NCBI RefSeq assembly: GCF_032854445.1
Contig: NC_088304.1
Span: 15,723,850 to 15,787,849, forward strand
From: Liolophura sinensis
Taxonomy: Eukaryota; Mollusca; Polyplacophora; Chitonida; Chitonidae
Direction: 5' to 3'
Length of the DNA: 64,000 nucleotides
Below the pieces are notes generated by a model, which saw only the letters and a program-made list of their open reading frames with translations, did no database searches and was not told the origin of the DNA. A program made the translations under genes and the position numbers. This document shows positions 37,925 through 49,105 of the stretch, piece after piece; position 1 is the first letter of the stretch; the number at the start of each line of letters is the position of its first letter.

Positions 37925-38471
37925 CGTTCATAGGCTGGAGAATAGTATCCTTCGAAATTCGATCCCAAACTCTAGAATCGACTTTGGAACAGGCCATGAC
38001 ATTCGGTTTCTTTTTTTTTTGGCATTGGGGGAGCTAGAGTTGGGACACTTAGATGCTCTGGAAGATTGGAAAGCCTGCTTCAGGAGACAAAACCTGACCT
38101 AGTTATCCTCCACATTGGGGGAAACGATGCGGACTCTCACAAATCAGTAGCAGCAATTTGCGCTGATATTTTAGACTATGTTGGTGCACTTAAATCGAAA
38201 TTCCAAATTCCAAGGATCTACATCAGCCAGCTTCTTTACCGTCAGGTAACTCGGCGAATTTCGGTCCACATTTATAATACAAAAAATCCATGAAATTAAC
38301 AAGAAGCTGACAAACAACCAATTGGCCACCTTTTGGAGACACCGGGGACTGATCCGACCACAAAAGCAAATTCTAACCAACGACGGAGTGCACCTAAACA
38401 CTCTAGGCCAGGAACTGTTCTACCGGTCTATGAAACGTGCTGTCTGCGCAGCCATGGGAGGCCACAAATAA
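37925..38471 (+). pseudogene. SGNH/GDSL-hydrolase-like remnant of a retroelement
   Basis: Recognisable SGNH blocks appear in order: SYVHRLE (after block I), GIGGAR (block II), LVILHIGGND (block III) and NDGVHLNTLGQELF (block V), ending at TAA 38469-38471. They are spread over more than one frame, so the copy is degenerate. Hydrolases of this kind are known in some tyrosine-recombinase retrotransposons (Ngaro-like) and in the ORF1 of some CR1-type LINEs. I cannot tell which is the source here. It sits just after the A14 run and inside the LINE's single target duplication. Confidence 0.6.
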
Positions 38472-38724
38472 AAATTGGAAATAGAGAAGGAAATCAATTA
38501 AAGAAGAAGACAGGGAAAACAATAAGAAGACCCATGGGACCAAAGAAACTTAACAACCAGGAAACGAAGACCAGAAACATGAAAGACATCATCACAATAG
38601 GACTATCTCTTGCTTCAACTAAGTGGATGAGGCGTGACATCCTTGCTCCTCATTTATACTTGTCGCGCCTGTTACAGGCACAGGTTTCCAGTGCGCTGGT
38701 TTTTCCTGGACGGCGTCCGGTGTA

Positions 38725-38755
38725 AGTGGCGGGAGCTCCTTAACTCCACGCCACT
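38725..38755 (+). other. Hairpin downstream of the SGNH remnant
   Basis: A 7-bp perfect stem AGTGGCG/CGCCACT with a 17-base loop that itself contains the palindrome GGAGCTCC. It lies about 250 bases after the hydrolase remnant, in what would be the element's 3' untranslated region. Confidence 0.5.
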
Positions 38756-39114
38756 GAGGAGGAAGCAAGAGAACAAAACTGTTAACCAATAAATAAAGGC
38801 ACTACTGTTGTTTTCTCTCTGTGTAAATTTCTGTATAGGCAACTCATTGTAATTCTTTAATGCAGATCTATGTATTTCTAATGTAAAGATAACGTTAATC
38901 AGTATAAATAGCTTACTATTTATCCCCTTTCTGTTAAATGACCATGGCAGCATTTGAACCTATACAATAAGCCGTAATATGCTACCACAAAGAGGTTGAT
39001 CCCACCAATTGACTCATGTACATATGTAAATAGTATACCAACGCACTGCTGCTATGTAACCAAAATATTCATGTGTTAAAAAAAATAAATAAATAAATAA
39101 AACACTGATTTGCT

Positions 39115-39144
39115 GGGCCACGATATCCGCCATGAAAGTGGCCC
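39115..39144 (+). other. Terminal LINE hairpin before the A tail
   Basis: Stem GGGCCAC/GTGGCCC with a 16-base loop beginning GATATCC, followed by CTAAAACC and the A-rich tail. Placement and the GATA-start loop recall the three hairpins at 37375-37590, but the stem differs. Such 3'-terminal hairpins serve as reverse-transcriptase recognition sites in several LINE families. Confidence 0.6.
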
Positions 39145-42100
39145 TAAAACCAGTAAATAAACAAAAAAAAAACAGAGAGGAGGTATTTTTGCTGCATCCA
39201 CTGCGAGCCAGGAGAGTGTGCGACGCTCTCGTATCGAGTCCATTATATTGATATGAGCTGGTGATGCCAGTTTCGTTTGGGAGGACAGATTTCTATGCCG
39301 GCACCGTTTGTGTACCACAGTTGTACTGATGTCTGGTTTAAGTGAATTTCTGCGGAAGTCACGTTTATTGGTGTTCGGATCTTTATTATGATTATACAGT
39401 GTTGACTGTGTAATTTGTTTAACACGCTGACCTCACCTGACCGACAAGGTCGTCACTGACTCTAAACTGAAGTTTTCAGTTTTGCAAAGGACGTTCGTTC
39501 TGCCACAAGGTGACATTACTCTACGTCTCTAAACGGCTCGTTTGTGAGTTTCTGCGGGAGCTGTGACTGTTCTAAAGTGGATTATACCTCCATGCCTGGA
39601 TTTACAGTGTGTTGTGCTCTGCGGGTGTGACGTCATTCAAAGGCTTGACTGTTCCAGTTCTGTGTAACCTGTGTACTGTGATCGCGTTCGATAACCTAGC
39701 GAAGTACCTGACTGAGAGAATTTGTGACTTGTGTGAATTGTGTGTTTATCCCATGGTCTTTACGTTGGATCTCCTGGAATGCGTTCCTTGGGATGCAAAG
39801 GTGAACTGGAAACTATTAAAGACCGGTAATACTGATGTGTATGTTTTTTTATGTTGTTGTTGTTGAACTGTCTGTAAAACTGTACGTCTCATTTTATATA
39901 TAAAGCATTGTTTACATTGTAATATTGAGTCACTGAGTCTGTTTTCTGTTGCTGTTTTCAATACCGTAACAGTGATTAAGAGAGACGTAAAATGTAGGGA
40001 CATCAAAGATATTCCTTTAACTTCCTATAAGTAAAATAACGTTGTACAGAATATGTATATTACAATCTCTAACAATAAATGGGAAAAAAATGATAATGGC
40101 ATGTATTCTCTGTACAGATGTGTATTGTAATTTTGAATGTGACACCGTTATCCGGAGGGACATCTGGCAGGATGTTTTAATAGTAAACACCTTAACTGGC
40201 TGCTAAAGATCAAAAGCCTCGTTCACTGATACACATATTGTTTCAATAGGTTGATCAGCGTGGTTGATATTCTTGTAATTGTGTTTGTGTCAGAATGACA
40301 ATACTTAAAAACTCAGTTTAGACTAACCCTGCCGAGAAGGCGATGCCACACACAGCCCTGCTTCTTTCGAGTGACATATTTCATCATACGTGTATTTATT
40401 TAATGGTGGATTTGATGGACTAATGAGTGCTTGCTTCCGAAGACGTCCATGTTGCACACAAAAATGTTAATTGACTATAACAAAGAATCAACAAAGCTAT
40501 TCGCCGCATTGGTCCATGAGTCTATTTTGAAACTCATCAAATAGCATTGAAAGACTGGGAAAAGTGCGGCTCGTCCTTAAAAAACAAACAAACATCATTA
40601 GCCAATAACTTCTTACTTAAGAGGAGGAATAATCTTGTACTCTCAGATATAAATGATGAATTATCCAATACAAAATATGTAAAAAGTAACTGATTCCCTC
40701 TCCACCATCCAGAAGAGTTATGATCGGGTTCTTTCCTAATCTGAAAAGATTGATACAAAAAAAGATAGGAACACTGAAAACACAAGTTAATGAAGTTGTA
40801 AAGGTTGGTCACTACCCAGTGTTAAAAAGTGGAAAGGGGGGAGGTTTTGGGCTTCGGACCAGCTAGTTTCAGTTCCAGGTGTTAGTAAGGTTTCCCGTTA
40901 TATTAGTTATTAAACTTTTAGCCTTAGCTTGAAAACAGCATAAGACTCCCAAACTACTATCTAAACGCACGCAGTTGTTAATTTAACAAATCAGTTGCAT
41001 GAATGGAATGAATTTCATGTCTAAATAGAGGTATTACATATATGACTCCAACATAAATGACGAGTAAATGAGCAACGTGTATTACATACGAGGTGTAGAA
41101 GCGTATTGCCAAGTTTCGACTAACTGGAATTACCCCCACTACAATAGTGTCGGTCTATGTACCAATTCACATCAATTGCACAAACAGAAAAGGGACATTT
41201 ATCATCACAATAAAAGATATTAAACGGATTACTGAGAAAAGGCGTTTTAAGAAAGTTGTCAAATGTGTGGTAATATTCATGTAAACAAATAACATTGTCA
41301 ACTAGAAAACTCACGAGCAATCGCAATTAGGTCATGAAGCATTCAAGTACCTTATATTGTGCATGTCGCAAGACACTGGAAATTCTTGACGCGTAAGGAA
41401 ACAAGGCGGAGATGTGATTGGTCGGTGATTGATATGGTGTGACTCTTGCAGTGTTTCAACATCGACATATTTTACTGTAAACCTAGAATTACCTCATGCA
41501 GCTCCTCCCTTCCCAACCTGACCCAGCATGTCTTTTGATATCACAGATGTTTAAAATGCTATCACACAATTAAACTGTACACAGGGTAGACAGAACGTCT
41601 CAAAACTAAATCTGTTTGACAGAGATTACTTTTGTCAAGATAGTTCTGTAGACCAGCTGTATCAACTGGTCTGAAGAATACTGTTTTCGGAAGGTCTTCA
41701 TCTGCCTATAATATATTAAATGAATTAGGCCTAGAGCACAGAGAGCATAAGGCTGATGTACATTTCAAATGAAATGATTGCATAAAACATCTGGTACAAT
41801 AACATTTGTGGTATAAAGGCAAAGGATGTCAAAGAAAAGATTCTGGAATTCAATAAAGTTCAGTAATTCCATACATGCTAGCAAGCAATGTTTCTTCTTT
41901 TTGTTACTTAATGCTCCACCGAAAGACACTTTTTATTACCTTTTCTTGAAGGAAAACTATTTTCTTATTTGCCGAGAGTTCCACCAAAACAGCCCCACAC
42001 TCTTGTGGTGGTACATGTCCAGAAGATGGTATATCACAGGAGTCCCATAACCATTTGCTACTTAGACGCATTGTTTGGTCGTTCAGCCCTATCCCTCGCA

Positions 42101-43681
42101 GACATTGTTTATTTCACTGTCTGGATAGAGTGTCATGCTGCAGACACCAAACCTGACACTCGAATGCCTTAGGTGAACTAAAACCATTTTCTCTCTGTCG
42201 TCTTGACATGTTGAAGGTTTGGATACTGGTCATGTGTCATTTCCTCCAGACAGTGGGATGAACATTGTCTGTTTACTTGGATTTGATATCCTGTAATATC
42301 AGGAAGAATTTCAGTGAATAATTGCAGTAACTTATACAGCCGTGTCTCCACATTATGTAATTATGTAACTTAAACGCCCATAGGCTTCTAATTTTCTTTA
42401 TTTGATTTATTTGACATTCTAAACTCGAACAATTATTGGAACACAATAAAATGATAACCCCATGTAGACCTTGTACGGATGTGTACCTTAATTTTCAACG
42501 CGACACTGTTATCCGGGGACATTGTGGCACGATGTTTTGATAATAAACACTTTAATCGGCTTAGCTAAATAATAATAGCATCGTTAAAAGATACACACAC
42601 TATTTCAATATGTTGATCAGCTAGGTTGATATTCTTGGGATTGTTGTTTTTTCCAGAACGACAGTTCTTAAATGCACACGCTAGACAAACCTCATGCAGA
42701 AGGCAATATTCACACACTGCTCTGTCTGTTGAAAGTGACAACTTTTATAACACCTTATGAACGTGTAGTTGTTTGGTGGCGAATCTACGCGACTATAAAT
42801 GGGTTTATCTGACGATGAAAACCTGAAATTATCTTACAGAAATTATTTGATAAACGATGTATTCGTAGGGCATATTGCCTCTTCAGCCCAGTGTCCTATC
42901 GTCCTTTTATAATTTAACCCATGTTATTGTAATTTTGGAAGAGGAGCTCCTCATACAGTATAAACAAACAACCTCTCTCCATAACTGCAGATATACCTGC
43001 AGCATCAGAAAGCAATATAATCCTTTTCTCTGAAAGAGAATTATCTTACGACAAATATGTTGGATAAATAATACGCAATTAAATAACATCAGAAGATGTC
43101 CAACCCAGCAAGGTTTCCATACTAAGTGGGCCATTGTATACTTTATTCAGTATACGGGTACCCCTCATTCATTTGGACATGCTGATCAGGTTCAGACAAG
43201 AATTTGACAAGTTTTAAGCTATTTAAACAATGACACTACCCACAGAGACTTTGCAGCAAAGAACACCTTGTTAATCAACCTTTCCTTACCATCTTGAAAG
43301 CTTTCCAGAAGAGAAAGCCACCCCTTCTCCCCTCCTGTATCCAGCACAGGGCATTATAGAACACAGGGTGGCTGACGACGTGCTTACAGTATTGTCGGGG
43401 GTGAGGGGGTTGTCTTTCTCTGTTTGTCATGTGGAGAGAAGGATATGTTTGGTGCGAAGAAGAGGCAGAGTTTAGTACCCTGCTTGACGTAAGACACAAG
43501 GGGAGATGCCACACGGGGAACACACCACGTGACAGGTACACATAGCAATAAATGGCTTGAAATCACCCCATTCTCCAGTTCCACCGAAACACCTCTTACT
43601 CACAAGCACAGGGTTTCTCTTGACCTGGCTCCAGGGATTTTAAAGTTTTGTAACCTTTCCACTTTTTCCTTCCCCGACAAA

Positions 43682-46600
43682 ATGCCTGAGCAATTCCTCA
43701 CTCCATTCGTCACTCCAGACCAGAAGAGGAGCTTCCCAAAAGCCGTGACTGAGGCCATTTTTCGGAGCTCAAAACTCAGAGCTAAAGTCAAGCAACTAAG
43801 ACGGGCTTTGTCTGTCAAAAAGAAATCAGTTGACCTTTGCTGTCATTCACCTATTATATCTAAGGTACGTTGGTTCAAACTTTTTAGTTTCGAGTGAAAA
43901 TTAAAGCTGAAATATGATGAATGAAGTGGTTTCATACTGACTGAAATGAAATCGTGAAAAATACTTTTGGTTACCTGACAAATGCTCTCAAAACTCACAG
44001 ACGATTGTGATAATTTCTGACCGTAGAACTTGGGAGTAATTATCACTGTAGAACGGGATCTTTGAAGCCTCTTCTTCATTTTGTAATGTTAACCTACTTA
44101 TACAGCCTCATTCACTCCGATTTCTGCTCCATTACAGAGCCCATTGCTGCAAGATCATTACGCTTGAAAACGCTGTTAGTATGTATAACGAAACGTCGCA
44201 TGTATAGTATAAATAAAGCTAGATATACAGTGTAATATTGATTTCTGTTTCTCAACATGTCATTGTTAAATGTCAATAAAATCAATCAGGATAAAAACGT
44301 CTGCAAGTACACGTATGTCTTTAGGTGAAAGTGTTATACCTGCCTAACTGGTATTTCATTCATTATCAATTACTTTTTCTAATCAAGTATTCATCCCAGG
44401 CTTTGCCATGTTAGTCATATTTTATGGGGTTTTTTTACTTTTAGAGCGGAGATTGCCATGGTAGTTATGATCTGCAAGCATCCCCACTTGCCTTAACACA
44501 ATCAACTTCCGGTCAGAGAGAGTCACCAGCGGAAACTGTAAACCGTCCTGAAAGTGCGATGAAATCGCTGTCAACCACTGATCTGACTGAAACCTTTGAC
44601 AAAGTGGCAGTCGACGCGGACATTTACACGCGGAAGTATAACAAGTTGCAGGGGATAAACTTGAGAAAGCAATGCCATTCCTTTCAGCATGACAGTACGG
44701 CCACATGTGTTGTTGAGCTCTTCCCAGACGAAAACATCTGTGAAGACATAAGTTCCAAACAGGTGATACAACCAGCTGGTGACTTACCATATTCTAAATC
44801 CTAACGTTTTTTGTTGCACTAATATCACAAAAATATTCCTCAACCATACATAGCACCAAAAACAAAAGAAGTTGAGGCAATCGACAATGTTGCCTTGTAA
44901 CATAGTTTAAAACTGGGTGACATGGTTTATAAAGTTAGGATTAGAAGGTCTGCTGAACTGCGCCGTATAAGGGAAATATTCTTGATTTCGACGAAAAACA
45001 TCAATCAAAGAAATAAGTGATTATCGATAATGTGTTTGCTTGGTAACGTCTACCCTTTTTATTACAGACATCGAATGTTCAGGAAATCCTCGTTAAACCC
45101 GCTCTATCGAAGCCTGCTGTCCGTCCATCTGTTACACTGAAAAGGGATCTCTATTCAGATGTCACAAAGTTTAAGCATCTAGACAGCCACGCAATACAGG
45201 TGTGTATTTAAATCGTCACATTCCAGTTAAAATCCCCATGTACATAAGCTGTACCTGGTTTTCAAGAGCTGCCTCTTCGAGAGTAAATAATGCAGTGTTT
45301 CCCCGCCAAAATTGTTTCAAATTTTTGAACAAGTTTTCAGGCCTCAGTGTATTGCTCGATAGAGAAACTGTCTCGACCCTATATACTTACTTAAAGGTTA
45401 CGATGACTTTAGGGTGATGGGATTTGTCTATGTAACCAATGACTTTTAAATCATTTTTGTAACAATAACATATCTGCAGGTGGCCAGGCATCACTACACT
45501 GACAGCAGCATGCTGGTGAGAGACTTGACGGAAAATTGCAAAACTGAACTAGACAAAGCAAGGTATGTTTTGAAATCGTCTGATACATGTTTTAACTTCA
45601 TATACCATTGCACATATTGTGCTTTAATATTGACATTGCGCTTACGTGAGGGCATAATTATATCTGGTGAATGAACTTTTCCTATATGTTGTGTCTTTCA
45701 CAAAAGACTACAGATTGGGGAGTAAAACTACAGCAGCAACGACAGTGTGACCGTTGATAGATAGCTTTTCTCAGAAAATTTTCACTGATTTGAAAATGTA
45801 GTCTCATTAGTTTGTCTTTCAGAGTTCTCTTCCGATGGATGATTGCCATGGAGCAGAAAAATGCAAGTAAAAAACCACAGGGTGGTCCAAACGTCATCGG
45901 ACATGGAGGGGTTCAATGTCAGATACTTTTCAACAATCTCTGCAGGTGAGAAGAGTCACTGAGATTTTTTATTTGTTGAGAAAAACAAAATGCAGGATTT
46001 AATACAATTTCTAAAAACAACAACAAAGAAACGCATCAGTATTTTACTGATGTCAGATAGTTTTAAAACGTCTGAAATAACAAGTGGGGCATTTCATTAC
46101 ATCAGCTCTTTCCATGCATTACCTGAAAAGTTGTGTTTGACAAATGGTTTCTTATTCTTTCAGACAAGCAGGAATGCATTCAGAAATCATCGTGGGATAC
46201 TCAAAAGGGGCCGGTCACAGACCAGGCATGCCCCTTGATCACAAGTCACACAGGAACTCCTGGAACGCTGTTGCTGTTGACGGTACGTGGAGGTTCGTCA
46301 ATTGCACGTGGGCCGCTCGTCACATGACAGGAAGTGAAAAGAGTTCATCTCGGCTTCTACACAAATATGACGAGTTCTATTTTCTCACTGACCCCGAGGA
46401 ACACATTTATCAGCATTTTCCTGATGACCCAAAGTGGCAGCTTCTCGATAAGACACTGAGTTTTGAGGAATTCACCAACTTGCCGTCTGTGAAGTCACCA
46501 TATTTCAAGCATGGCCTGCAGTTTTCTTGTGTCACACCCTCCCTACTGAAAACGGAAAATAATTCCGTTGAAATAAAACTAGATGCATTAGACCATTTGA

Positions 46601-47496
46601 ATGTTGAGTCACGACTGGAAATGTGCGAGTCACCGCGTGAACAGGTTAAAAACCATGTGCTTCAGCGCCGTGTTGGGAGTCAGATTATTTTGACAGTTGT
46701 GCCACCACAGCCGGGATCTTACTACCTGTCCGTGTACGCCGGGGATAGCTGCACATCTGATGTATTGGAGTGTGTCTTCTGCCTTCGTATTCTGCACGCT
46801 CCAGTTTGTGTGTATGCGGAGTCACCTAAATCGACTGCTTACCCACCCGTGTCAACACTGGGATCAACTCCACTGATGTCCACATTGGGTGTGTCCACAA
46901 ACTCACACCACGACCCTCTAGTCAACATGGTGAACAACACCATTCGAATTGACTTTAACGTCAGAGACGATATAAAGTTCACGCATACGCTTCAGTACTA
47001 TGACAGTGATGGCGACTCCCTCTTGGACATTGACAGGTACGCCTTTCCTACAATCAGGACACACTCTGAGCTGTCTTACTCCGTGGCTTGTCCCAGAAAA
47101 GGCTCCTACATCTTTAGTCTGTACGGAGCCACCAGAGACTCCAACACGTATGACTGTCTGTTCCAATACCTACTCGTGTGCTCTTCAGATAACCTCAGTT
47201 ATTTGAGCTTCCCCAAATCTTACAACAGTTGGCGTGACAGCTCATTGGTATCCCCTTTGCACGGAGAACTTGTACAGGACACGGAATACACATTCGGCCT
47301 GAGTGTGAAGAAAGCTTTGAATGTCTTCGTTGTCATCGGTTCGGAGAAATATCCATTACAGAAGGTGGAGGACAGCGAGTGGTTTGGAAAAGTTTTAACA
47401 GGAGATGCTTCGCCCATTGCCACTGTCATAGCCGAATATATGTCTGAGACTGGAAATCCCTTTTTCAAACGACTGTTGGAATATGATATCCTCTAA
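43682..47496 (+). CDS. KY/hillarin-type transglutaminase-like protein, copy 5 (predicted pseudoenzyme)
   Basis: Exons 43682-43864, 44445-44762, 45068-45199, 45480-45562, 45823-45945, 46164-47496; 723 codons with intact frame and splice sites. It has the same domain order and replaced triad. Exon 5 begins VLFRWMI where copies 1, 2 and 4 have VLFKWMI, and exon 4 has SMLV for SKLV; both traits are shared with copy 3. Exon 6 agrees best with copy 1, including GSEKYPLQK. The gene thus looks stitched from stretches that resemble different copies, as gene conversion would produce. Poly(A) signal at 47748; LTR-5 follows 360 bases later. Confidence 0.85.
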
Positions 47497-47747
47497 AATC
47501 AAAGCTCAGCAAACACATTGCTTTGAGACATGCAAAGTTTTTGATTGACAGACAAGGTCTTGTATAAGAACCATGAGGAAATTAATTTGCTCCTCAGTGC
47601 TTGATTACGTGTCTCAGCGGATGACATCATTAGAATGGGATGTCATTTACCCTGAACCGTAACGTTTTTATTTAAATGCTCTAGTACTTTTGCTGTTACT
47701 TACATTATATTTATAACGAAGCTATGCTTACATTCATAGTGTTGTTT

Positions 47748-47753
47748 AATAAA
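47748..47753 (+). promoter_or_regulatory. Poly(A) signal, gene 5
   Basis: AATAAA about 250 bases after the stop codon. Confidence 0.6.
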
Positions 47754-48107
47754 TAATTTTTTGTTCGCAGATGCATTTGTTTTTTCTCTTTTGTCTGCAA
47801 GGTGGAAGACATTGGTTTGTCAGTTATTAAATGCATTTGATAGAAGGGTGTTTTACGCTTTACTTGAGAGTATACATACATTTGTCATCCGCGTCTAAAT
47901 AGTAATTGAATGACAAACTATTCCCTCTTGAACCGTACAATTTTCCGTACATATGTACAGCTTTATGTATAACTGCAGGATAGAACTCTGTCATAACTTG
48001 TTGAAAAGGGGTAGAAAGAAAAAAAAGCCGCCTTAGTGATAAGTGGTGTTGCTCATGGGTTAGAGACGCATATAGCATGTAGTCAAAAGACAAAAATTGG
48101 TGGTGAT

Positions 48108-49105
48108 TGTTATGTATGACTATTTAACGTTTTCATGTACTGTTAGTCTGCGGACCTTTGTGAAAGCATAACAGGCCCTGTTATATTTGTACAGCGCGGA
48201 CCGGATAGAAAGCACCTTGTTCAATGCTTCGTTTTTTTCAATGGCTATCAATTCTGTGTTTAAGAATAGTTGAATCCACCTGGAACGTATATAAGCCGTG
48301 TTTTCTGTGCAGAGAGGAGGTATTTTTGCTGCATCCACTGGGAGCCAGGAGAGTGTGCGACGCTCTCGTATCGAGTCCATTATATTGATATGAGCTGGTG
48401 ATGCCAGTTTCGTTGGGAGGACAGATTTCTATGCCTGCACCGTTTGTGTACCACAGTTGTACTGATGTCTGGTTTATGTGAATTTCTGCGGAAGTCACGT
48501 TTATTGGTGTTCGGATTATTATTATGATTATACAGTGTTGACTGTGTAATTTGTTTAACACGCTGACCTCATCTTACCGACAAGGTCGTCACTGACTCTA
48601 AACTGAAGTTTTCAGTTTTGCAAAGGACGTTCGTTCTGCCACAAGGTGACATTACTCTACGTCTCTCAACGGCTCGTTTGTGAGTTTCTGCGGGAGCTGT
48701 GACTGTTCTAAAGTGGATTATACCTCCATGCCTGGATTTACAGTGTGTTGTGGTCTGCGGGTGTGACGTCATTCAAAGGCTTGACTGTTCCAGTTCTGTG
48801 TAACCTGTGTACTGTGTTCGCGTTCGCTAACCTAGCGAAGTACCTGACTGGGAGAATTTGTGACTTGTGTGAATTGTGTGTTTATCCCATGGTCTTTACG
48901 TTGGATCTCCTGGAATGCGTTCCTTGGGATGCAAAGGTGAACTGGAAACTATTAAAGACCGGTAATACTCATGTGTGTTTTTTTATGTTGTTGTTGTTGA
49001 ACTGTCTGTAAAACTGTACGTCTCATTTTATATATAAAGCATTGTTTACATTGTAATATTGAGTCACTGAGTCTGTTTTCTGTTGCTGTTTTCAATACCG
49101 TAACA
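48108..49105 (+). mobile_element. Solo LTR (LTR-5), plus orientation
   Basis: 998 bp, TGTTATG...CCGTAACA, with GTGAT at 48103-48107 and 49106-49110. It is the same insertion as LTR-2 and LTR-4 and is closest to LTR-2: both have GTTGGGAGG, ATGCCTGCACC and GGATTATTATTATG where LTR-4 differs. It is a fossil solo LTR without genes. Confidence 0.85.

Larger units (their letters stand above)
36706..39172 (+). mobile_element. 5'-truncated LINE insertion with composite content
   Basis: 2467 bp inserted into LTR-4. CAGAGAGGA is repeated at 36697-36705 and 39173-39181, and the insert ends in an A-rich tail. This is the pattern of target-primed reverse transcription. From 5' to 3' it contains the end of an RNase H-bearing ORF (to 37355), three similar hairpins (37375-37590), an A14 run near 37901-37914, an SGNH-hydrolase-like remnant (about 37925-38471), a hairpin at 38725-38755, an AAAT microsatellite near 39085, a hairpin at 39115-39144 and the final A tail. 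The A14 run suggests that two retro-copies are joined. Confidence 0.8.
36497..39971 (+). mobile_element. Solo LTR (LTR-4), plus orientation, split by a LINE
   Basis: The same element and the same GTGAT target duplication (36492-36496, 39972-39976) as LTR-2 and LTR-5. It is about 1.0 kb once the LINE at 36706-39172 and its 9-base target repeat are removed. The LINE lies shortly after the TATA box. It is a fossil with no coding region and retains some states lost in LTR-2 and LTR-5. Confidence 0.85.
28401..40020 (+). repeat. Tandem unit 4 (carries LTR-4 split by a LINE)
   Basis: About 11.6 kb, or 8.1 kb after removing LTR-4 and the LINE. The spacer (28401-32070) matches unit 3 almost base for base to about 31090 and then shifts in character. 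Near 31390 it reads like units 5 and 6 (ACTGCAGATATACCTGC) and not like units 1-3. No gene was found in the spacer. A short deletion lies just before the ATG of gene 4 (around 32038). Confidence 0.8.

Noticed and set aside
38333-38725. A 130-codon frame over the end of the SGNH-like remnant
   Set aside because: It runs in a different frame from the recognisable block V motif (NDGVHLNTLG) and shows no domain of its own.
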